From an uncultured Eubacteriales bacterium (GTDB lineage Bacteria > Bacillota_A > Clostridia > Oscillospirales > Oscillospiraceae): DNA of 8,622 nucleotides. Below, in pieces: positions 1 through 6,632 of the stretch. Made by a program: the position numbers and the translations under genes. Under the pieces are notes generated by a model. It was given only the letters and a program-made list of their open reading frames with translations. It did no database searches and was not told where the DNA came from. The stretch spans positions 1 through 8,622 of the forward strand of contig CASTQR010000056.1 in assembly GCA_949451265.1 (NCBI GenBank), in the 5' to 3' direction. Within the stretch, counting starts at the first letter, position 1; each line of letters begins with the position of its first letter.

Positions 1-413
1 CGGTTCATCTCCTCCGGGAAGGGGGAGTATTTGTCCCAGGTGCGCAGCCCCGCTTCCACGTGGCCCACCGAGATCTGCTGGTAGTAGGCCGCCAGCGCCC
101 CGGCAAAGGTGGTGGAGGTGTCCCCGTGAACCAGCACCAGGTCGGGCCGCACCTTCTGGAACACCTCCTCCAGCCCCAGCAGGCACTTGCAGGTAATGGT
201 GGACAGGCTCTGCTTGGCCTCCATGATGTCCAGGTCGAACTCCGGCTTGATCCGGAAGATGTCCAGCACCGTGTCCAGCATCTGCCGGTGCTGGGCGGTG
301 ACGCAGCAGCAGCTTTCAAATTCCGGCCTGCGCTCCAGCTCCTTCACCAGGGGGGCCATTTTGATGGCCTCGGGCCGGGTGCCGAAAATGGTCATGACCT
401 TCAGTTTATCCAT
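1..413 (-). CDS. mnaA: UDP-N-acetylglucosamine 2-epimerase, N-terminal part (cut by window edge)
   Basis: Non-hydrolysing UDP-GlcNAc 2-epimerase, which interconverts UDP-GlcNAc and UDP-ManNAc in the cytoplasm and supplies ManNAc for wall teichoic acid linkage units or related glycopolymers. Only the first 137 codons are present; the gene runs off the left edge. The N-terminus reads [20 protein letters not shown], the standard start of this GT-B-fold family. Further family motifs are TAQHRQMLD (39-47), VHGDTSTT (95-102), GHVEAGLRT (117-125) and PFPEEMN (131-137). Asp98, Glu120 and Glu134 fall where the E. coli WecB residues D95, E117 and E131 would be; the catalytic His lies beyond the edge. 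A Cys-Cys-Cys run at 35-37 is a small oddity. The ATG at 413 overlaps the end of tagO by 8 nt, and a GAGGAGG Shine-Dalgarno-like stretch lies inside the tagO tail codons, so translation is probably coupled to tagO. The call is very secure; the downstream polymer is inferred. Confidence 0.96.
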   Translation of the reverse strand, partial: MDKLKVMTIFGTRPEAIKMAPLVKELERRPEFESCCCVTAQHRQMLDTVLDIFRIKPEFDLDIMEAKQSLSTITCKCLLGLEEVFQKVRPDLVLVHGDTSTTFAGALAAYYQQISVGHVEAGLRTWDKYSPFPEEMN

Positions 414-1509
414 CTTTCCCGTCCTCCTCCCCGGAGCCGTCCTTGTCCTCCTCGGAGGGCCCCACCAGGAACACCCGCCACGCCACGGCCACCGCCACCC
501 CCATGGCCACCAGGAACAGCATGGCCCGGGCCGCGCCCCCGGCGGTCAGCACCACCGCGGACAGCCCCAGAATGGCGGAGATCACGTACAGCACCCCCAC
601 CGCCTGCTTCTGGGAGAAGCCCATATCGATGAGCCGGTGGTGGACGTGCCCCCGGTCGGGCTGCATGGGGCTCTGCCCGTGGGACACCCGCCGCACCACG
701 GCGAAGCACACGTCGAAGATGGGCAGGCCCAGCGTCAGGAAGGGCACCACGAAGGAGATGAAGGCGTACTGCTTGAACATCCCGTTCACCGACACCGTGG
801 CCATAATGAAGCCCAGGAAGGTGGCCCCGGTGTCCCCCATAAAGATCTTGGCGGGGTTGAAGTTATAGGGCAGGAAACCGATACAGGCCCCCACCAGCGC
901 CGCCATCATCACCTCCACGTCCAGCTCGCTCACCAGCATGGCGATCATCAGCATGGTGGCCGAGCTGATGGTGGACACGCCGCAGGCCAGCCCGTCCAGC
1001 CCGTCGATCAAATTCACGGCGTTGGTGATGGCCACAATCCAGATCACCGTCACCGGATAGCCCAGCCACCCCAGCTGCCACACCTCATTGGAGCTGAAGA
1101 TGTTGGGGTTGGACAGCACGTCGATGACGTTCCCCGACAGCACCGCGATGAGGGCCGCGCCGATCTGCACCAGGAACTTGGGCTTGGCGGGCAGGGCGTA
1201 CTTGTCGTCCAGCACTCCCAGGATCACGATGATCACCGCCCCCAGCAGCATCCCCTTCTTCTCCGTGTTCAGCGGGACGAACACCAGCACCGCCGCCATA
1301 AAGCCGAAGAAGATGGCCAGCCCCCCCATCCGGGGGATGGGGTGGTCGTGCATCCGCCGCCCGTCCTTGGGCACATCCACCGCTCCGAATTTCACCGACA
1401 GCACCTTTACCACCGGCGTGGCGGCGCAGGACACCACCGCCGCCACCACCAGCGCCAGCAGCACATACCAGATATCCTGGGAGGCCAGGATTCTACTCAA
1501 ATCGTTCAA
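406..1509 (-). CDS. tagO: Undecaprenyl-phosphate GlcNAc-1-phosphate transferase (TagO/WecA family)
   Basis: Integral membrane sugar-1-phosphate transferase that moves GlcNAc-1-phosphate from UDP-GlcNAc to undecaprenyl phosphate, the first step of wall teichoic acid and other secondary wall polymers. The 367 residues match the TagO/WecA size (about 350-360). Visible motifs are [11 protein letters not shown] (53-63), the Asp pair in LGVLDDKY (97-104), [13 protein letters not shown] (163-175), [18 protein letters not shown] (217-234) and the HxHH-type loop RGHVHHRL (286-293), which marks the GlcNAc/WecA branch rather than MraY. About ten hydrophobic segments are spread along the chain. The C-terminus is an acidic, presumably soluble tail rich in Glu, Asp, Gly and Lys (351-367). 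The start is TTG at 1509, supported by AAAGGAG at 1520-1526 with 10 nt spacing. mnaA overlaps its 3' end by 8 nt. It follows trpS after an 85-nt gap containing a strong hairpin, so it may head its own transcript. Which polymer it initiates cannot be told here. Confidence 0.96.
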   Translation of the reverse strand: MNDLSRILASQDIWYVLLALVVAAVVSCAATPVVKVLSVKFGAVDVPKDGRRMHDHPIPRMGGLAIFFGFMAAVLVFVPLNTEKKGMLLGAVIIVILGVLDDKYALPAKPKFLVQIGAALIAVLSGNVIDVLSNPNIFSSNEVWQLGWLGYPVTVIWIVAITNAVNLIDGLDGLACGVSTISSATMLMIAMLVSELDVEVMMAALVGACIGFLPYNFNPAKIFMGDTGATFLGFIMATVSVNGMFKQYAFISFVVPFLTLGLPIFDVCFAVVRRVSHGQSPMQPDRGHVHHRLIDMGFSQKQAVGVLYVISAILGLSAVVLTAGGAARAMLFLVAMGVAVAVAWRVFLVGPSEEDKDGSGEEDGKDG

Positions 1510-1519
1510 GTGTCGCTCG

Positions 1520-1526
1520 CTCCTTT
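1520..1526 (-). promoter_or_regulatory. Ribosome binding site supporting the TTG start of tagO
   Basis: The minus strand reads AAAGGAG, ending 10 nt before the TTG at 1509-1507. No ATG or GTG in the same frame has a comparable Shine-Dalgarno, and the resulting N-terminus suits a first membrane helix, so the TTG start is preferred. Confidence 0.75.
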
Positions 1527-1545
1527 ACCCAGCGTCTTTCTCTAT

Positions 1546-1587
1546 GAACCTGTATTGACAGCCGCCGACGGCTGTAAATACAGGTTC
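1546..1587 (-). repeat. Long near-perfect inverted repeat (hairpin) between trpS and tagO
   Basis: The two arms pair over 19 positions with one mismatch: GAACCTGTATT (1546-1556) against AATACAGGTTC (1577-1587), a G/A mismatch (1557/1576), then ACAGCCG (1558-1564) against CGGCTGT (1569-1575), leaving a 4-base loop. On the minus strand it begins 8 nt after the trpS stop and ends 36 nt before the tagO TTG. It could end or attenuate the trpS transcript, stabilise a processed 3' end, or be a copy of an interspersed palindromic repeat. Neither side is followed by a run of T, so it does not look like a classical intrinsic terminator. I give the strand as minus because that is the transcribed direction; the structure itself is symmetric. 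Confidence 0.85.
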
Positions 1588-1594
1588 CTCCCGC

Positions 1595-2599
1595 TCACCG
1601 GGGTAAAAAGCCCACCTTTTTATAGACCTTGCGCAGGGTCTTGTTGGCGATGTATTCCGCCTTTTCCGCCCCGGCCCGGTACACGCCCTCCAGGTATGCC
1701 TTGTCCGCCAGCAGGCGCTCTGTCTCCTCCCGGATGGGGCGCAGGGCCTCCACCACGGCCTCGCCCACGGCGGGCTTGAACTTGCCGTAGCCCAGGCCAT
1801 CGAATTCCCGCTCGATCTCCTCGTAGCTCTTGCCCGTGGCGGAGCCGTAGATCTGCATCAGGTTAGACACTCCGGGCTTGTTTTCCTTGTCATAGCGCAC
1901 ACAACGTTCGGTGTCGCTGTCGGTAACGGCACGCTTGAATTTGCGCATGATATCCTCCGGCTTGTCCAGCAGGGCGACGCAGCCCTCGGGCTGGGACTTG
2001 GACATCTTGCTCTCCGGGGTGGACAGGCTCATGATCCGGGCCCCCACCTTGGCAATGTAGGGCTCTGGCACCTTGAACACATCGCCGTAAATGCCGTTAA
2101 ACCGGTTGGCGATGTCCCGGCAGATCTCCACGTGCTGCTTCTGATCCTCCCCCACAGGGACGAAATCCGGCTGATAGAGCAGGATATCCGCCGCCATCAG
2201 CGCGGGATAGGTGAACAGTCCGGCGTTGATGTTATCCTTATGCTTGGCCGCCTTGTCCTTAAACTGGGTCATGCGGGACAGCTCGCCAAACATGGTATAG
2301 CAGTCCAGCACCCACCCCAGCTGGCTGTGGGCGGGGACGTGGGACTGGATGAACAGCACACACTTCTCCGGGTTCAGCCCGCAGGCGATGTACTGGGCCA
2401 GCTGGGTCAGGACCCGGCGGCGCAGCTGGGCCGGCTCCTGCCGCACCGTGATGGTGTGCAGGTCGGCCATGAAGAAGTAGCAGTCAAACTCGTCGATCAT
2501 CTCCGGCCAGTGGCAAATGGGACCCAGGTAGTTTCCGATATGCAGATCCCCGCTGGGCTGGACGCCGGAGAGCATCACCTTTTTCGCTTCGTTTTCCAT
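1595..2599 (-). CDS. trpS: Tryptophanyl-tRNA synthetase
   Basis: Class Ic aminoacyl-tRNA synthetase that charges tRNA-Trp with tryptophan using ATP in the cytoplasm. At 334 residues it has the usual bacterial length. The N-terminus carries the SGVQPSGDLHIGNYLG region, with the HIGH-type signature as HIGN (20-23). MAADILLY (135-142) holds Asp138, at the position known to read the indole nitrogen in the Geobacillus enzyme; VPVGEDQKQHVE (147-158) and the KMSKS loop (198-202, in context ESKMSKSQ) follow. The C-terminal helical region with ANKTLRKVYKKVGF is typical. The ATG at 2599 has only a modest AAAGG upstream, about 12 nt away. It lies 22 nt after rsfS with no room for a T-box leader, so any tryptophan-dependent control must act elsewhere. 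A strong hairpin follows its stop codon. Identification is secure. Confidence 0.98.
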   Translation of the reverse strand: MENEAKKVMLSGVQPSGDLHIGNYLGPICHWPEMIDEFDCYFFMADLHTITVRQEPAQLRRRVLTQLAQYIACGLNPEKCVLFIQSHVPAHSQLGWVLDCYTMFGELSRMTQFKDKAAKHKDNINAGLFTYPALMAADILLYQPDFVPVGEDQKQHVEICRDIANRFNGIYGDVFKVPEPYIAKVGARIMSLSTPESKMSKSQPEGCVALLDKPEDIMRKFKRAVTDSDTERCVRYDKENKPGVSNLMQIYGSATGKSYEEIEREFDGLGYGKFKPAVGEAVVEALRPIREETERLLADKAYLEGVYRAGAEKAEYIANKTLRKVYKKVGFLPR

Positions 2600-2621
2600 G
2601 TCAATTCACGACCTTTGCAGA

Positions 2622-2990
2622 TTACTCGGCTTCCGCCGTCAGATATTGGGACACGTCCACCGGCTTGGCGTCCGACCACAGCCGCTCCAAATCGTAGAAC
2701 GCCCGCCCCTCCTCGGTGAACACATGGATCACCACCGCGGAGTAGTCCAGCAGCGTCCACTGGCCCCCCCGGTGGCCCTCGATGTGGTGGGGCTCCTCCC
2801 CCGCCTTGGACAGGGCCTCCTCGGCCGCCTCCGCCAGCGCCCGCACCTGGGTGTTGGAGGTACCGGTGCAGATGATGAAGTAGTCCGCCAGGGTGGTCTG
2901 ATCGGCGGTATACAAAACCCTGAGATCCTTGCCCTTCTTATCGTCCAGCGCCTTCACCGCCGCGGCGATGATCTCCTTCGCGTTCAGCAT
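2622..2990 (-). CDS. rsfS: Ribosome silencing factor RsfS (DUF143 family)
   Basis: Small cytoplasmic protein of the RsfS/Iojap family. Family members bind ribosomal protein uL14 on the 50S subunit and block joining with the 30S subunit when nutrients are short. The 122 residues match the family length of about 110-120. Diagnostic stretches are TTLADYFIICTGTSNTQVRA (32-51), the Gly-Gly-x-Trp step at 75-78, LLDYSAVVIHVF (80-91) and REFYDLERLW-like RAFYDLERLW (96-105). The ATG at 2990 has a strong AAGGAG at 2999-3004 with 8 nt spacing. Position downstream of NadD/YqeK agrees with the conserved Firmicutes yhbY-nadD-yqeK-rsfS block, here interrupted by an LCP gene. trpS follows after 22 nt, so the two are probably cotranscribed. 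Identification is secure; the regulatory role in this organism is taken from the family. Confidence 0.96.
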   Translation of the reverse strand: MLNAKEIIAAAVKALDDKKGKDLRVLYTADQTTLADYFIICTGTSNTQVRALAEAAEEALSKAGEEPHHIEGHRGGQWTLLDYSAVVIHVFTEEGRAFYDLERLWSDAKPVDVSQYLTAEAE

Positions 2991-2998
2991 ATGATCGT

Positions 2999-3019
2999 CT
3001 CCTTCAGTTTCAATTTCAA
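2999..3019 (-). repeat. Three tandem near-identical hexamers running into the rsfS Shine-Dalgarno
   Basis: In the 31-nt gap between the LCP gene and rsfS the minus strand reads TTGAAA, TTGAAA, CTGAAG in direct tandem (plus-strand 3002-3019), and the last unit forms part of the AAGGAG ribosome binding site (2999-3004). This may be simple low-complexity sequence or a slippage-prone translation enhancer; the sequence alone does not decide. Confidence 0.5.
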
Positions 3020-3021
3020 AT

Positions 3022-4467
3022 TTACGCCGCTTCGTCCCCGCCCGCGGGAGCCGGCTCCGCCGGGGGTTCGGTAACCGGTGGCGCCGTCTCCACCGGCGGA
3101 TCGCTCTCCGGCGGCGCGTCCGTCTCCACCGGCCCGGTGGGCGCCGGAGGCTCGCTCTCCGGCGGCTTGCTGGGCTCCGGGGGCTTGCTGGCCGGAGGCG
3201 TCGTGGCCCGCCCCGGCGGATTGCCCAGGGACGGATCCGCCAGCCGCCCGGTGGACGAGCGCAGGGATCCGTCGGCGTTCTGGCTCATCAGATCCAGCTG
3301 CCTGATGGTGACCTCCTCCACAAAGGGGTTGAAGGACTCGTTGATCAGGGCCAGCAGCTCCGTCTGCTTCGGATAGACAAAGCTGAAGCCCTCCCCAAAC
3401 TGGCGGTAGCTGCCCAGGAGGTAGGGCATGGTGCAGAACTCCACATTGTCCACATCCAGCCCGCCCAGAAACGCCTCCCGGCCCAGCCACAGCATCTCCG
3501 CCACCTCCAGGTCGCTCTTGACCCGGCTGTTGAACAGCGTGATGAGCTGGTTGATCTTCGTGATATTGCCCAGCTGGAGGGTCTGCTTGAGCACCGCCTT
3601 CAAAAAGCCGTGCTGTACCTTGAGCCGGGTGATGTCGCCGCCGCCCCCCTCGCCGGAGTAGGGGCTCCACTTGTTGTTTTTCCGCCAGCGCACCACCTTC
3701 ATGGCGTCCTCGCCGTTCAGAAGCTGGTTTCCGGGGTCAAAGTGGATATACAGATCCTGATCCGGATCATCGTAGTCCATGTGGTAGGGGATGTCGAACC
3801 ACACGCCGCCGATGGCCTCCACCATCTCCCCCACCAGCTCCCAGTCGATCTGCACGTAGTAGTCGGGGGTGAAGCCCACCAGCTCCGACACCTCGCTCCG
3901 CAGGGCCTGGATGCCGTCGTCCCCCCTGCCGTAGACGTTATAGACGGCGTTGAGCTTCTTCGCGTTGATGTTGGGCCGCGCGCTGCTGTTGATGAGGGTG
4001 TCCCTGGGAAGGGACATGACGGCGGCCTTCTGGTTGGCCGCGTCGTAGGTAGCCACCATCATGGTGTCCGTCAAGCCGGAGGTCTCGTCCGTCCCGAAGA
4101 TCAGCACCGTGTAGATGGCGCCGCTCCTGCGCTCCCCGCCCACCTTGGGCTGGATGGCATCGATGTCCAGGGTGGGCGCGGGGGTCTCCCCCGGCTGGAG
4201 GGACGGGTCCGGATCTCCGGAGTTCGCCGGCCCCGGCGGGATGGAGGGCTTCTTAAACAGGCTGTTGTAAAACAGCACCCCCGCCGCCGCGATCACCATC
4301 ACCGCCGCCAGCACAATCATGAGGATCATGATCCGCTTCTCTCTCTGTTTCCTGGCCTCCCCCGGGGCCAGGGGCGGCTTGCCGCCCGGCCCCCGGTGTT
4401 CCAGGCGCTTCCCCGGCCCGGACTTCTCCGGCGGCAGGCCGTCCGGCCTGTTGGCGTGATTGCTCAT
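3022..4467 (-). CDS. LytR-CpsA-Psr (LCP) family cell-wall glycopolymer ligase
   Basis: LCP proteins transfer undecaprenyl-pyrophosphate-linked polymers (teichoic acids, capsule) to peptidoglycan on the outer face of the membrane. The 481-residue chain shows a basic cytoplasmic N-terminus (1-46), one membrane helix (about 47-68), a Pro/Gly/Asp-rich extracellular linker (72-115) and the LCP domain (about 116-330). Core motifs are VLIFGTDETSGLTDTMM (121-137), VMSLPRDTLI (150-159), the KLNAVYNVYG segment (171-180), FTPDYYVQIDW (199-209), the Arg pair in VVRWRKNN (258-265) and GDITRLKVQ (277-285). In that last motif the second Arg common in the DxxRxxRQ pattern is Val284, with Lys283 beside it. 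The final 60 residues form a low-complexity Pro/Glu/Ser/Thr tail, probably unstructured and wall-spanning. The ATG overlaps the nadD-yqeK stop by 4 nt (ATGA) behind AAAGGAAG, suggesting coupling. Family is certain; the polymer substrate is unknown, though TagO and MnaA encoded nearby make teichoic-type polymer plausible. Confidence 0.95.
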   Translation of the reverse strand: MSNHANRPDGLPPEKSGPGKRLEHRGPGGKPPLAPGEARKQREKRIMILMIVLAAVMVIAAAGVLFYNSLFKKPSIPPGPANSGDPDPSLQPGETPAPTLDIDAIQPKVGGERRSGAIYTVLIFGTDETSGLTDTMMVATYDAANQKAAVMSLPRDTLINSSARPNINAKKLNAVYNVYGRGDDGIQALRSEVSELVGFTPDYYVQIDWELVGEMVEAIGGVWFDIPYHMDYDDPDQDLYIHFDPGNQLLNGEDAMKVVRWRKNNKWSPYSGEGGGGDITRLKVQHGFLKAVLKQTLQLGNITKINQLITLFNSRVKSDLEVAEMLWLGREAFLGGLDVDNVEFCTMPYLLGSYRQFGEGFSFVYPKQTELLALINESFNPFVEEVTIRQLDLMSQNADGSLRSSTGRLADPSLGNPPGRATTPPASKPPEPSKPPESEPPAPTGPVETDAPPESDPPVETAPPVTEPPAEPAPAGGDEAA

Positions 4468-5660
4468 GCTTTGCTTCCTTTCCCATAGAAATCATAGGCG
4501 CCCTGGGTGTCGTGGTGGAGCTCCTTCCCCCGCTGGACCATCTCCTGCATGGACAGGGACGCGCCCATGCCCACCGCCCCGTCCAGGTCGCTGTAGGCCA
4601 GGCGGCGCAGCTCCCCCACCTCGGGGAAGTCCCGGTTGGGCTCCATGTAGTCCGCGATGTAAAGCAGCTTTTCCTCCAGGCTCATCCCCGCCCGGGCGGT
4701 GGTGTGGTAGAGGATGGCGTCGTAGATATCGTCCTGCCCGAAGATGTGCTTGGCCAGGGCCGCGCCGCTCTTGGCGTGGAGGAGCTTGTCGGTGGCCCGC
4801 TCCAGCGGATCCAGGGGGATCCCGTATTTGTCGCAGATCTCCAGATGCTCCTCATGGCTGAGGTACTTGGTGCAGTCGTGGAGGATGGCCGCCCGCCGCA
4901 TCCGGTTCTCGTCCGCCCCCCAGCGGTTCGCCAGCCGTGCCGCCTCCTCCTCGCAGCCCCGGATGTGGGCCAGCCGCTTGGCGAACACCATGGAGTAGGA
5001 CACGCACCGCAGCTCCTCCAGGGAAAGGCGCTTCAAATCGGCGTTGGTCCCATATAGTTTTTCCCGCAAAATGTAGCCGTACACCGCTTCCGGCAAAAAT
5101 ACCCGGCCCGCCCCCGCCGCCAATTCCTCCCGCAGCCGGGTGGAGGAGATGTCCACCAGCCCGGGGATAGAGATGGTGGCAATCCTCGCCCCGCAGGTCT
5201 TGGACAGGTACTCCCGCTGGGGGGCGAACACCGCCTCCCCGTCGGCCTCGGTGCGGCCGAAGGCGCACACCCCCGCCAGGGACAGAATCCGCTCCGGCTT
5301 GTGCCACTGGTGGAGGGTGAGGAACATATCCGTCCCCATGAGAAGCCACAGCTCCGCCCCCGGCCAGCGTTCCGCCGCCGCCTCCAGGGTGTCGGCGGTG
5401 TAGCTCCTGCCCTCCCGGTGGAGCTCTGCGTCCCACACCTCCGTCACCTCCGGCAGGAGGAGCTGGTCGGCGGCGATCTCCGTCATAGCCAGCCGCTGTC
5501 CCGGCGTGGGGCTTCCTGCGGGCAGCTCCTTGTGGGGCGGCAGGCCCGCCGGGACAAACACCAGCTTGTCCAGCCCCAGGGCGGACGCCGCCGCCCTGGC
5601 CGCCGCCAGGTGCCCCAGATGGGGCGGGTTGAAGCTGCCGCCGTAGATGCCGATTTTCAT
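4464..5660 (-). CDS. nadD-yqeK: NadD-YqeK fusion: nicotinate-nucleotide adenylyltransferase plus HD-domain Ap4A hydrolase
   Basis: One uninterrupted 398-codon frame joins two enzymes that are separate neighbouring genes in Bacillus. The N-terminal half (about 1-203) is NadD, which adenylates nicotinate mononucleotide in NAD synthesis: GGSFNPPHLGHL (7-18) is the nucleotidyltransferase motif, FVPAGLPPHK (35-44) follows, and ISSTRLREEL (171-180) is the second nucleotide-binding motif. It ends in YILREKLYG, much as stand-alone NadD does. The C-terminal half (about 207-398) is a YqeK-type HD hydrolase that in the family splits Ap4A symmetrically to ADP. All expected metal ligands are visible: His232, the pair His261-Asp262 in AAILHDCTK, His295, His319 in YHTTAR, and Asp337 in IADYMEPNR. 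An in-frame GTG lies 9 nt upstream, but ATG at 5660 is preferred because AGAGGG (5669-5674) sits 8 nt before it. The LCP gene overlaps the stop by 4 nt. Confidence 0.95.
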   Translation of the reverse strand: MKIGIYGGSFNPPHLGHLAAARAAASALGLDKLVFVPAGLPPHKELPAGSPTPGQRLAMTEIAADQLLLPEVTEVWDAELHREGRSYTADTLEAAAERWPGAELWLLMGTDMFLTLHQWHKPERILSLAGVCAFGRTEADGEAVFAPQREYLSKTCGARIATISIPGLVDISSTRLREELAAGAGRVFLPEAVYGYILREKLYGTNADLKRLSLEELRCVSYSMVFAKRLAHIRGCEEEAARLANRWGADENRMRRAAILHDCTKYLSHEEHLEICDKYGIPLDPLERATDKLLHAKSGAALAKHIFGQDDIYDAILYHTTARAGMSLEEKLLYIADYMEPNRDFPEVGELRRLAYSDLDGAVGMGASLSMQEMVQRGKELHHDTQGAYDFYGKGSKA

Positions 5661-5668
5661 GGGAACCA

Positions 5669-5674
5669 CCCTCT
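5669..5674 (-). promoter_or_regulatory. Ribosome binding site that selects the ATG start of nadD-yqeK
   Basis: AGAGGG on the minus strand lies 8 nt before the ATG at 5660-5658. The alternative in-frame GTG at 5669-5667 would overlap this site, which argues against its use. Confidence 0.65.
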
Positions 5675-5694
5675 CAACCAGAATTTAAGGGATG

Positions 5695-6003
5695 CTATTT
5701 TATCAGCTTGATCCGCTTCTCCTTGGGCTTGCCGTGGGTCTCCCGGTAGAGCACAAACTTCGTCCCGATCACCTGCACCACCTGGCTCCGGGTGGCCCTC
5801 GCCAGCTCCTCCGCCCCCTCCCGTGGGGACAGGGGGCTGTTTTCCAGCACCTTGCCCTTGATGAGCTCCCGGGCCTCCAGGGCGTCGTCCGCCTGCTTGA
5901 TCAGGTTCTCCCCCACGCCGTCCTTGCCCACGTGGACAATGGTGTCGATCTCGTTTGCCATGGAGCGCAGCTGCGCCCGCTGCTTGCTTGTCAAACCTGT
6001 CAT
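5695..6003 (-). CDS. yhbY: YhbY-family CRM-domain ribosome-associated RNA-binding protein
   Basis: Small single-domain CRM protein of 102 residues (family about 95-105), the group that includes E. coli YhbY and Bacillus YqeI, which associate with pre-50S ribosomal particles and are thought to help assembly. The fold signature is clear: LTSKQRAQLRSMA (4-16), the loop VGKDGV (25-30), ARELIKGKV (44-52), and IGTKFVLYR (79-87) ahead of a basic C-terminal end (KPKEKRIKLIK). No catalytic residues are expected. The ATG at 6003 has an excellent AAAGGAG at 6009-6015 with a short 5-nt spacer. It sits 32 nt after rdgB and 34 nt before nadD-yqeK, matching the conserved Firmicutes order yhbY-nadD-yqeK. Identification is secure; the exact step in ribosome maturation is taken from the family and not shown here. 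Confidence 0.96.
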   Translation of the reverse strand: MTGLTSKQRAQLRSMANEIDTIVHVGKDGVGENLIKQADDALEARELIKGKVLENSPLSPREGAEELARATRSQVVQVIGTKFVLYRETHGKPKEKRIKLIK

Positions 6004-6035
6004 ATAAACTCCTTTACGGGAAAAAACACCCCGTT

Positions 6036-6623
6036 TTACTTAAAATATTCCTCCAGCTTGGCCTGGAACGCCTCCAAAGCCCTGCCCCGGTGGGAGATGG
6101 CGTTTTTCTCCTCCGGGGAGAGCTGGGCGAAGGTCTTCTTCAGTTTGGGCAGGAAGAACACCGGATCGTAGCCGAACCCGCCCGTCCCCATGGGGGCGAA
6201 GGCGATGGTGCCGGAGCACTCCCCCCGGGCGGTCAGCACGTCCCCGCCGGGGAAGCAGCAGGTGATCACCGACACGAATTTCGCCGTCCGGGCAGCGCCC
6301 CGGGGCATATTGGCCAGCAGCATTTTATAGCGGCCCGTATCGTCCAGCCCCTCCCCGCCGTACCGGGCGGAGTACACGCCGGGGGCCCCGTTCAGCGCGT
6401 CCACGCACAGTCCGGAGTCGTCCGCGATGGCGGGCAGGCCGGACGCCTCCATCACCGCCTTCGCTTTGAGCATGGAGTTCTCCTCAAAGGTCGTCCCCGT
6501 CTCCTCCACATCGATGTCAATGCCCACATCGGACTGGAGGCACACCTCCACCCCCATGCCGGAGAGAATCTCGTTCATTTCCTTCATCTTCTTCTGATTT
6601 TTGCTCGCCAGTACCAGCTTCAT
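6036..6623 (-). CDS. rdgB: dITP/XTP pyrophosphatase (RdgB/HAM1 family)
   Basis: House-cleaning nucleotide pyrophosphatase that hydrolyses dITP, ITP and XTP to monophosphates and pyrophosphate, keeping deaminated purines out of DNA and RNA. The 195 residues match the family (about 190-205). Motifs are MKLVLASKNQKKMKEM (1-16, the SxN-x-x-K phosphate loop), ETGTTFEENSMLKA (41-54), the catalytic region AIADDSGLCVDAL (65-77, Asp69 likely catalytic), GVYSARYGGE (82-91), GFGYDPVFF (149-157) and FAQLSPEEKNAISHRGRAL (165-183). A longer frame could start at an ATG at 6638, adding MET-Ala-Gly residues. I prefer ATG 6623: a GGAG (6633-6636) lies 9 nt before it, the upstream ATG has no good ribosome site, and family members normally begin right at this M-K-L-V-L-A-S sequence. 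It lies 41 nt after ftsY in the same run of genes. Confidence 0.97.
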   Translation of the reverse strand: MKLVLASKNQKKMKEMNEILSGMGVEVCLQSDVGIDIDVEETGTTFEENSMLKAKAVMEASGLPAIADDSGLCVDALNGAPGVYSARYGGEGLDDTGRYKMLLANMPRGAARTAKFVSVITCCFPGGDVLTARGECSGTIAFAPMGTGGFGYDPVFFLPKLKKTFAQLSPEEKNAISHRGRALEAFQAKLEEYFK

Positions 6624-6632
6624 GCCAGCCGT

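Noticed and set aside
1555..1583. TTGACA followed after 17 nt by ATACAG on the plus strand, a possible promoter inside the hairpin
   Set aside because: The -10 match is poor, there is no plus-strand gene to drive, and the TTGACA is part of the inverted repeat arms.
187..1779. A 530-codon open frame on the plus strand, antisense to tagO and the end of trpS
   Set aside because: It runs opposite genes with complete family motifs, its product is His/Gln/Gly/Arg-rich with no recognisable domain, and long antisense frames are expected in GC-rich coding DNA.
2984..3670. A 228-codon minus-strand frame overlapping the LCP gene out of frame, considered as evidence of a frameshift
   Set aside because: The LCP frame is uninterrupted through the same stretch with normal motifs followed by a plausible tail; the other frame is Gly/Ala/Arg-rich noise.
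3610..4488. A 292-codon plus-strand frame opposite the LCP gene
   Set aside because: Val/His/Arg/Gly-rich shadow of the LCP reading frame with no start signal or motif.
6004..6035. CGGG and CCCG flanking a T-rich stretch between rdgB and yhbY, considered as a terminator
   Set aside because: The stem is only 4 bp, the T-run lies in the loop and not after the stem, and a strong ribosome binding site follows at once.
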